Assembly (NCBI GenBank): GCA_017412505.1
Contig: JAFPXN010000037.1
Location: 1-45,811 of the forward strand
Direction of reading: 5' to 3'
Length of the DNA stretch: 45,811 bases
Origin: Bacillota bacterium
Lineage (GTDB): Bacteria > Bacillota > Clostridia > Peptostreptococcales > Anaerovoracaceae
The notes under the pieces were generated by a model. The model did no database searches and was not told where the DNA came from. It was given only the letters and a program-made list of their open reading frames with translations. Position numbers and translations under genes: made by a program. Shown piece after piece: positions 40,733 to 45,811 of the stretch. How positions within the stretch are numbered: the first letter of the stretch is position 1; each line of letters starts with the position of its first letter.

Positions 40733-42862
40733 TTACTGTTCGGACGCCTTGATGATGGGCGTATCTTCCAGACCTCTTCTGGTCAGGTTCACACGGCCTT
40801 GGGAGTCGATCTCGGAGACCTTGACGGTGACGATGTCGCCGATGTTCAGTACGTCTTCGACCTTTTCCACTCTCTCCTTGCAGATCTTGGAGATGTGCAG
40901 CAGACCGTCCTTGCCGGGCAGGCATTCGACGAACGCGCCGAAGTTCATCAGACGGACGACCTTGCCGGTGTAAGTCTCGCCGACTTCGATGTCCTTGGTC
41001 AGGTATTCGATCTCCTTGCGGGCTGCGTCGCCGGATTCGGTGTTGGGCGCCGCGATGAAGATCAGGCCGGAATCGTCGATATCGATCTTCGCGCCGGTCT
41101 GGGCGATGATGCGGTTGATGGTCTCGCCGCCCTTGCCGATGACGATGCGGATCTTGTCCGGATCGATCTGCATGCTCGTGATGAGCGGAGCGTACTTGGA
41201 CAGCTGTTTTCTGGGCTCGGGGATCTCTTCGAGCATCTGGCTCATGATGTACATTCTGCCTTCCTTCGCCTGCTTCAGAGCCTTTTCGAGGATCTCTCTG
41301 GACAGACCGTGGACCTTGATGTCCATCTGGATGGCGGTGACGCCTTCCGCGGTGCCGGTCACCTTGAAGTCCATGTCGCCCAGGAAGTCTTCCATGCCCT
41401 GGATATCGGACAGGATAGCGTATTCGCTGGTGCCGTCTTCCTTGACTCTTTCGATCAGGCCCATGGCAATGCCGGCTACAGGAGCCTTAATGGGCACGCC
41501 CGCGTCCATCAGCGCGAGGCAGGAACCGCAGGTGGAAGCCATGGAGGAAGAACCGTTGGAGGACAGGATCTCGGACACGACGCGGATCGCGTACGGGAAT
41601 TCCTCTTCAGAGGGCAGCACGGGCAGCAGCGCTCTTTCCGCCAGCGCGCCGTGGCCGATCTCTCTTCTGCCGGGGCTTCTTAAGGGCTTGGCTTCGCCGG
41701 TGCAGTAACCGGGGAAGTTGTACTGATGCATGTATCTCTTGCCGGTCTCTTCGAAGATGCCGTCGAGGGTCTGGCCTTCGGACAGCATACCGAGCGTCGC
41801 GACAGACAGAGCCTGCGTCTGGCCTCTCTTGAACAGGCCGGAACCGTGGACTCTGGGCAGAACGCCGGTCTCGACCCAGATGGGACGGATCTCGTCGCAC
41901 TTTCTGGAGTCGGGACGGATGCCTTCGTCCAGGATCATGCCGCGGACCTGCTCCTTGGTGATGTTATAGAGGACTGCGTCGACGTCCTTGGCGCCTTCGG
42001 GGAAGATCTCGGCGAAGTGTTCCTTCGTCTCGACTTCGACGGCGTCCATGTTGTCCAGTCTTTCCTGCTTATCGAAGGTCAGAATGGCCTGGTGCATCTT
42101 ATCGACTGCGTATTCGCGGACAGCGGCGTCGATCTCTTCGGAGGGCTTGTACAGTTCGATCTGGATCTTTTCCTTGCCGACTTCCTTGACGATCTCGTCG
42201 ATGAACGCGACGATCTTCTTGATCTCTTCGTGAGCGAACATGATGGCGTCCAGCACTTCGTTCTCGGGAACGATCTTGGCGCCTGCTTCGACCATCATGA
42301 TGGCTTCCTTCGTGCCTGCGACGGTCATGTTGATGTCGGAGGCAGCTCTCTGCTCGGACGTGGGGTTGATGACGAGTCTGCCGTCCACTCTGCCGACGAT
42401 GACGGAACCTGTCGGTCCGTCCCAGGGAATATCGGAGATCGCGATGGCGATGGAGGAGCCGACCATGGCGCAGAATTCGGGCGCGCAGTCGTGATCCATG
42501 GACATGCAGGTCGCGACGACCTGGACGTCGTTATAGAATCCCTTGGGGAACAGCGGGCGGAGCGGTCTGTCCATCAGACGGGACGTCAGGATGGCCTTTT
42601 CCGAAGGTCTGCCTTCTCTCTTGATGAATCCGCCGGGGATCTTGCCGGCTGCGTAGAGCTTTTCTTCGAAGTCGCAGGAGAGCGGGAAGAAATCCACGCC
42701 TTCTCTGGGGGTCTTCGACATGGTGGCGGTGCAGTTGACCACGGTATCGCCGTAGCGGACCCAGCACTGGCCGTTAGCCTGTTCGCAGACCTTGCCGATC
42801 TCGACTTCCAGCAGTCTGCCGCCAACGGCAGTGCGGAACGTTCTGTAATCTGTAAATCTCAT
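40733..42862 (-). CDS. pnp: Polyribonucleotide nucleotidyltransferase (PNPase)
   Basis: 709-aa phosphorolytic 3'-5' exoribonuclease that degrades mRNA to nucleoside diphosphates. Two RNase PH-like halves (first: [20 protein letters not shown], second: [12 protein letters not shown]-like segment and [17 protein letters not shown]), then a KH domain ([20 protein letters not shown]) and a C-terminal S1 domain ([20 protein letters not shown]). Full length for the family. Preceded by a long leader hairpin and by rpsO, the universal rpsO-pnp pair. Confidence 0.98.
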   Translation of the reverse strand: MRFTDYRTFRTAVGGRLLEVEIGKVCEQANGQCWVRYGDTVVNCTATMSKTPREGVDFFPLSCDFEEKLYAAGKIPGGFIKREGRPSEKAILTSRLMDRPLRPLFPKGFYNDVQVVATCMSMDHDCAPEFCAMVGSSIAIAISDIPWDGPTGSVIVGRVDGRLVINPTSEQRAASDINMTVAGTKEAIMMVEAGAKIVPENEVLDAIMFAHEEIKKIVAFIDEIVKEVGKEKIQIELYKPSEEIDAAVREYAVDKMHQAILTFDKQERLDNMDAVEVETKEHFAEIFPEGAKDVDAVLYNITKEQVRGMILDEGIRPDSRKCDEIRPIWVETGVLPRVHGSGLFKRGQTQALSVATLGMLSEGQTLDGIFEETGKRYMHQYNFPGYCTGEAKPLRSPGRREIGHGALAERALLPVLPSEEEFPYAIRVVSEILSSNGSSSMASTCGSCLALMDAGVPIKAPVAGIAMGLIERVKEDGTSEYAILSDIQGMEDFLGDMDFKVTGTAEGVTAIQMDIKVHGLSREILEKALKQAKEGRMYIMSQMLEEIPEPRKQLSKYAPLITSMQIDPDKIRIVIGKGGETINRIIAQTGAKIDIDDSGLIFIAAPNTESGDAARKEIEYLTKDIEVGETYTGKVVRLMNFGAFVECLPGKDGLLHISKICKERVEKVEDVLNIGDIVTVKVSEIDSQGRVNLTRRGLEDTPIIKASEQ

Positions 42863-42882
42863 AAATAAACCTTGCCTTTCGT

Positions 42883-42957
42883 ATCAGGCCCGGCTTGACA
42901 AATAAGTACGCGGACAGTTGCTATCCGCAGATTTATTTCTCAAGCCCGGCCCCTGAT
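42883..42957 (-). promoter_or_regulatory. Long hairpin in the pnp leader
   Basis: The 75-nt interval forms a long stem on the minus strand: ATCAGG pairs with CCTGAT, GGCTTGA with TCAAGCC and AAATAA with TTATTT. The tip is an 8-bp hairpin GCGGATAG / CTGTCCGC with loop CAA. It ends about 20 nt before the pnp ATG. In E. coli a similar leader stem is cut by RNase III and used by PNPase for autoregulation. Confidence 0.7.
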
Positions 42958-42970
42958 GATGAAAAAAAAT

Positions 42971-42999
42971 AACAACAAGGCGGGGCTTGACGCCCCGCC
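42971..42999 (-). terminator. Terminator after rpsO
   Basis: Minus-strand 8-bp stem GGCGGGGC / GCCCCGCC, loop GTCAA (42979-42999), followed by TTGTTGTTATTTTTTTTC. It probably sets a lower level of pnp relative to rpsO. Confidence 0.88.
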
Positions 43000-43010
43000 G
43001 CTCTTTCTGA

Positions 43011-43277
43011 TTACTTTCTTAAGCCCAGACGGGAAATGAGGCTTCTGTAGCGCTCGATATCCTTTTCTCTGAGGTAAGCAAGCAGATTTCTTCTCTGACC
43101 GACCATCTTCAGCAGGCCTCTTCTGGAGTGGAAGTCCTTGGGGTCCTTCTTCAGGTGTTCGTTCAGTTCGTTGATGCGGTACGTGAGGACAGCGACCTGG
43201 ACCTCGGGGGAACCGGTGTCGCCTTCGTGCGTCGCGTATTCCTGGATGATGTTAGTCTTGATTTCCTTTGCGATCAT
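43011..43277 (-). CDS. rpsO: 30S ribosomal protein S15
   Basis: 88-aa S15, which binds the 16S rRNA central-domain three-way junction. Family sequence throughout: [53 protein letters not shown]. The start at 43277 follows AAGGAGATCAAA; the frame is open 14 codons upstream but this is the known N-terminus ([11 protein letters not shown]). It is expressed from the promoter at 43372-43401, with a leader of about 90 nt that might include an S15 autoregulatory site. Confidence 0.97.
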   Translation of the reverse strand: MIAKEIKTNIIQEYATHEGDTGSPEVQVAVLTYRINELNEHLKKDPKDFHSRRGLLKMVGQRRNLLAYLREKDIERYRSLISRLGLRK

Positions 43278-43371
43278 TTTGATCTCCTTTTCTCTACATT
43301 CGCCCGAAGCTGAAGCCATCGCCGGAGCAGCGCATGCTTAAGCCTTGGGTACTCAATAAAACAGACGATAT

Positions 43372-43401
43372 ATATTAGCACAACACGATCCGTGTTGTAA
43401 A
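43372..43401 (-). promoter_or_regulatory. rpsO promoter with a palindrome between -35 and -10
   Basis: Minus-strand -35 TTTACA (43396-43401), 18-nt spacer, -10 TAATAT (43372-43377). The spacer region holds a perfect inverted repeat ACAACACG-GAT-CGTGTTGT (43380-43398). It could be an operator, or the stem of a terminator for the ribF-side genes, though no T-run follows. Confidence 0.65.
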
Positions 43402-43408
43402 GCACTTT

Positions 43409-43645
43409 TTAAGACAGCTGTCCGCCTTCTTTGACGTCCACCTGTTTCTTGGCGCTGCGGTCCGTATCGACCTTGTTGTAGACCTTTGCGAGCGCTACGA
43501 TCATCTGACGGGCCATCTGCTCCGTCATGACGATGGTCTCGACTTCTTCGGTCTGTTTCGTCTCGCCGTTGGGACGGGTCTGCAGAAACGTCAGAAAACA
43601 TTCGTGACCCGTGGCATTGATGGTGAATCCGTTGGAATACTTCAT
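43409..43645 (-). CDS. Small conserved-looking protein, possibly DUF3467-like
   Basis: 78-aa protein with a strong ribosome binding site (AGGAGG, 9 nt before ATG), starting just after the ribF stop. The sequence is plausible as a compact cytosolic fold: GHECFLTFLQTRP then ETIVMTEQMARQMIVALAKV. The layout, a strand pair with TRPNG followed by a T-x-x-x-A-x-x-(I/L)-x-x-AL helix, resembles the DUF3467 family, but I cannot confirm it. The charged tail is short. No function is known. Confidence 0.75.
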   Translation of the reverse strand: MKYSNGFTINATGHECFLTFLQTRPNGETKQTEEVETIVMTEQMARQMIVALAKVYNKVDTDRSAKKQVDVKEGGQLS

Positions 43646-43648
43646 GGT

Positions 43649-44587
43649 TCAGTCCTCCTTTTCGTACGTCTCGAAAAACTCCTGCGCCTGCAGACAGTTT
43701 CTGTGGATCTCCTGCTGCAGATCTTCCAGATTGTCGAATTTGTGCTCCGGCCGCAGCATGCGGATGAACTCGATGCGCACGTCCCGGCCGTACAGATCGC
43801 CGGAAAAGTTGAAAATATGGGTTTCCGCGTTTTTAGCGAACTCTCCGACGGTAGGTTTGTTGCCCACGTTCGTGATGGAATGATACTTCATGTTGTCGAC
43901 CGTGGTAAGTGTTATGTAAACACCATTTCTCGGAAACGCTTCGCTGGAATCCAGGCTGAGGTTGACCGTCGGAAATCCGATGCGCCTGCCCAGATGCCTG
44001 CCCTGCACGACTTTGCCGTCGATGCAGTACAGCCTGCCGGTATAATCCGTGTATTCGTCGATGCGCCCTTCGTCGATCACCTGCCGGATAAGCGTGCTGG
44101 ACACCGTATTGCCGTTGATCCGGATCTCGGGAACGACCGTCACGCCGTAACCCAGTTCCCTGCCCAGTTCCTGCAGCCTGTCCGCGTCCCCTTCCGCTTT
44201 GTAGCCGAAGTGGTAATTAAAGCCGCACACGGCATGTTTCGTATGAAAACTGTCGACCAGGATATCCTCCACGAACGTTCTGGCGCTCTTCGTGCGGATC
44301 GTATCGTCGAATACGGGTGCGAACAGGTTCTCGACGCCCAGTTTTTCCAGCTGTTCCGCCTTTTCTTCGAACGTCATGATGTTCTTGATGACGACTTTGC
44401 CCGCGATCTCGTTCACGGGGTGATTGGGGAACGTGAATACGGAGGGCTGCAGGCCTTTCTCGTTCGCTGCCGCGACGCATTCGCGGATCAGCATCTGGTG
44501 GCCTTTGTGCACGCCGTCGAAGTTGCCGAGGGCAACGGCCGTAGCCGGCATGTTATGGATCTCTTGTAAGGAGCGATAGATATTCAT
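43649..44587 (-). CDS. ribF: Bifunctional riboflavin kinase / FMN adenylyltransferase
   Basis: 312-aa enzyme making FMN and then FAD. The N-terminal nucleotidyltransferase domain shows ALGNFDGVHKGHQMLIREC, CGFNYHFGYKAEGDAD and ISSTLIRQ-like NTVSSTLIRQVI; the C-terminal kinase domain shows GRLYCIDGKVVQGRHLGRRI, GFPTVNL and VYITLT. Normal length. Start and stop abut truB and the 78-aa gene, so it is part of the nrnA-truB-ribF operon seen across Firmicutes. Confidence 0.97.
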   Translation of the reverse strand: MNIYRSLQEIHNMPATAVALGNFDGVHKGHQMLIRECVAAANEKGLQPSVFTFPNHPVNEIAGKVVIKNIMTFEEKAEQLEKLGVENLFAPVFDDTIRTKSARTFVEDILVDSFHTKHAVCGFNYHFGYKAEGDADRLQELGRELGYGVTVVPEIRINGNTVSSTLIRQVIDEGRIDEYTDYTGRLYCIDGKVVQGRHLGRRIGFPTVNLSLDSSEAFPRNGVYITLTTVDNMKYHSITNVGNKPTVGEFAKNAETHIFNFSGDLYGRDVRIEFIRMLRPEHKFDNLEDLQQEIHRNCLQAQEFFETYEKED

Positions 44588-45454
44588 CTATAAAACTTTT
44601 GCTATTTTCCGATCTCTGACGATGCCGATCAGTTTACTGTTATGAAATACCGCCTGGACTTCATCGGATAATGTCAGGCCGTCGGACCAGATGGGATTGC
44701 CGTTGGTAAACAGTTTGGCCTGCTCTTCGTCAAGTTCGAGGTGAGGCAGGTGCGAAACGGCGGTCTCCGGCGGATCGAGCAGCGCTTCGATCTGTTCCGC
44801 GTTCATGCTGCGAAGGTCTTCCAGGGAAAGCGCCTGTTCCAGAGAATACCCGCAGGTATTCGTGCGCACGAGGGAACTCATGCAGGCGCCGCAGCCCAGC
44901 GTCTGACCTATATCGTGGCAGATGGCGCGGACGTACGTGCCGCGGGAGCAGACGACTTCGAACGTGAATGGCTGCTGCGGACCCTGCCAGTCCAGCATGC
45001 GGATCCCGTGGATCGTGACCAATCGTACAGGGACTTCCACGTCTCTGCCTTCCCGCGCGTATTCGTACAGCCTTTTCCCATTCACTTTGATCGCCGAAAA
45101 AACGGGCGGTTTCTGTTCGATCTCACCGCGGAAGGTATCCAGTACCTTTTCGACGTTTTCCCGCGTCAGAGAGGCGATTTCCGCCCTTCTATCGGATTTT
45201 ACACTGCCCCATATATCCTGCGTATCCGTTTCCAGGCCCAGCGTGCAGCCGCAGACGTAGGTCTTCGGCGCGCTGTCCATGAATTCGAGCAGCCGGGTCG
45301 CCTTTCCGATGCAGACCGGAAGAACGCCCGTCGCCTGCGGATCCAGCGTACCGGTGTGGCCGATCTTGCGCTCGCCCGTCAGGCGCCGCAGGATGGCGAC
45401 ACAGTCAAAACTGGTATAGCCGGCCGGCTTGTTCAGGTTCAGGACGCCGTTCAT
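44588..45454 (-). CDS. truB: tRNA pseudouridine-55 synthase
   Basis: 288-aa TruB, which makes the universal pseudouridine 55 in the T-loop of tRNAs. Signatures: GVLNLNKPAGYTSFDCVAIL, KIGHTGTLDPQATGVLPVCI with the catalytic Asp, and YEYAREG; a C-terminal PUA-like stretch follows. The start at 45454 forms an ATGA overlap with the nrnA stop; the frame is open further upstream but that part is antisense-like sequence inside nrnA. It ends 1 nt before ribF. Confidence 0.97.
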   Translation of the reverse strand: MNGVLNLNKPAGYTSFDCVAILRRLTGERKIGHTGTLDPQATGVLPVCIGKATRLLEFMDSAPKTYVCGCTLGLETDTQDIWGSVKSDRRAEIASLTRENVEKVLDTFRGEIEQKPPVFSAIKVNGKRLYEYAREGRDVEVPVRLVTIHGIRMLDWQGPQQPFTFEVVCSRGTYVRAICHDIGQTLGCGACMSSLVRTNTCGYSLEQALSLEDLRSMNAEQIEALLDPPETAVSHLPHLELDEEQAKLFTNGNPIWSDGLTLSDEVQAVFHNSKLIGIVRDRKIAKVL

Positions 45455-45811
45455 TCGTTCTCTCCGGCCTTCCGCACAGCAGCTTCCAGCGCCGGTTTCA
45501 GCAGACGTACCGCTTCCTCCATGCCGACGCCCTTCAGTCTGCCGCCGCTCGCCCGCAGATGCCCGCCGCCGTCGAATGCCCGCGCGACCGCGTTCACGTC
45601 CGCGTAGGACTTGGAACGCAGAGAGATCTTGATCGTCCCGTCCGGCTTTTCCTTCAGAAAAGCGGCTGCTTCCACGCCTTCGATGCTGCGGATGCGGTCG
45701 ATGCAGCATTCCGTATGTTCGTCCAGCGCACCGAATCTCTTCAGGTCTTCCTGCGTGCACCAGGAGACCGCGGCCTTGCCGTCCGCGAACAGCTGTACCC
45801 TTTCCACCGCC
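45451..45811 (-). CDS. nrnA: DHH/DHHA1 phosphoesterase (NrnA-like), C-terminal part only
   Basis: About 120 C-terminal residues of a DHH-family phosphoesterase; the 5' part lies beyond the right edge. The visible DHHA1 domain has FLKEKPDGTIKISLRSKSYA, VNAVARAFDGGGHLRASGGR (the GGGH substrate-binding motif) and a helical end. In Bacillus, NrnA degrades nano-RNA and pAp and sits next to truB in many Firmicutes, which fits the ATGA overlap here. The first Met visible is internal, not the start. Confidence 0.9.
   Translation of the reverse strand, partial: AVERVQLFADGKAAVSWCTQEDLKRFGALDEHTECCIDRIRSIEGVEAAAFLKEKPDGTIKISLRSKSYADVNAVARAFDGGGHLRASGGRLKGVGMEEAVRLLKPALEAAVRKAGENE

Noticed and set aside
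45455-45760. 102-codon 5' extension of truB
   Set aside because: Arg/Gly-rich frame-shifted reading of nrnA. The ATG at 45454 gives the standard TruB N-terminus.

Overview
This 45.8-kb window is chromosomal DNA of an anaerobic, fairly GC-rich member of the Clostridia. The evidence is a group-B-type [FeFe] hydrogenase, a four-subunit pyruvate:ferredoxin oxidoreductase, the anaerobic (cbi) corrin pathway, a RpoD-DnaG-TrmK-Nif3 cluster of Firmicutes type, a Firmicutes-style 6S RNA, and AGGAGG ribosome binding sites almost everywhere. An Anaerovoracaceae-like lineage is possible but cannot be settled by eye. Nearly all genes are on the minus strand; the one clear plus-strand gene encodes a MATE transporter. 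No insertion sequence, prophage, CRISPR array, tRNA or rRNA was seen.

Reading the minus strand from high to low coordinates: (1) 45811-43409 holds nrnA (5' truncated), truB, ribF and a 78-aa protein. (2) 43401-40690 holds rpsO and pnp, then an M16 protease, dut, dgt, dnaG, rpoD, trmK and nif3, ending in RNase P RNA and a strong terminator near 33050. (3) 32962-28643 holds methionine gamma-lyase followed by porGDAB, which together could run methionine to 2-oxobutyrate to propionyl-CoA plus reduced ferredoxin. (4) 28663-26997 holds a promoter and a structured, repeat-bearing leader in front of xth and cbiL. (5) 26986-8588 is a cobalamin-riboswitch-controlled operon of about 18 kb: an exported double CbiK chelatase, a two-domain lipoprotein, a BtuF/C/D-type ABC importer, cbiB, cbiD, cobD, cbiP, cbiA, cbiC, cbiF, cbiG, cbiH, a cbiJ-cbiE-cbiT triple fusion, and a patatin-like lipase. 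(6) The MATE gene at 7208-8581 is divergent from yebC. (7) Below yebC come a likely 6S RNA, an ECF sigma factor with a membrane anti-sigma-like partner, polA, coaE and a hydrogenase gene that runs off the left edge.

The cobalamin genes cover ring contraction and methylation from cobalt-precorrin-2 to adenosylcobinamide phosphate. SUMT (CobA), precorrin-2 dehydrogenase, the adenosyltransferase and the lower-ligand genes (cobU/S/C/T) are not in the window. The most unusual part is the front of the operon. The only chelatase present is not cytoplasmic: it carries a lipoprotein signal and two complete, closely similar CbiK domains, each with both active-site histidines. Next to it is a lipoprotein made of two copies of an unrecognised domain, then the importer. 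A terminator-like hairpin separates the two surface lipoproteins from the rest of the operon. I read these genes as a candidate cell-surface cobalt/tetrapyrrole handling system; that function is inference.
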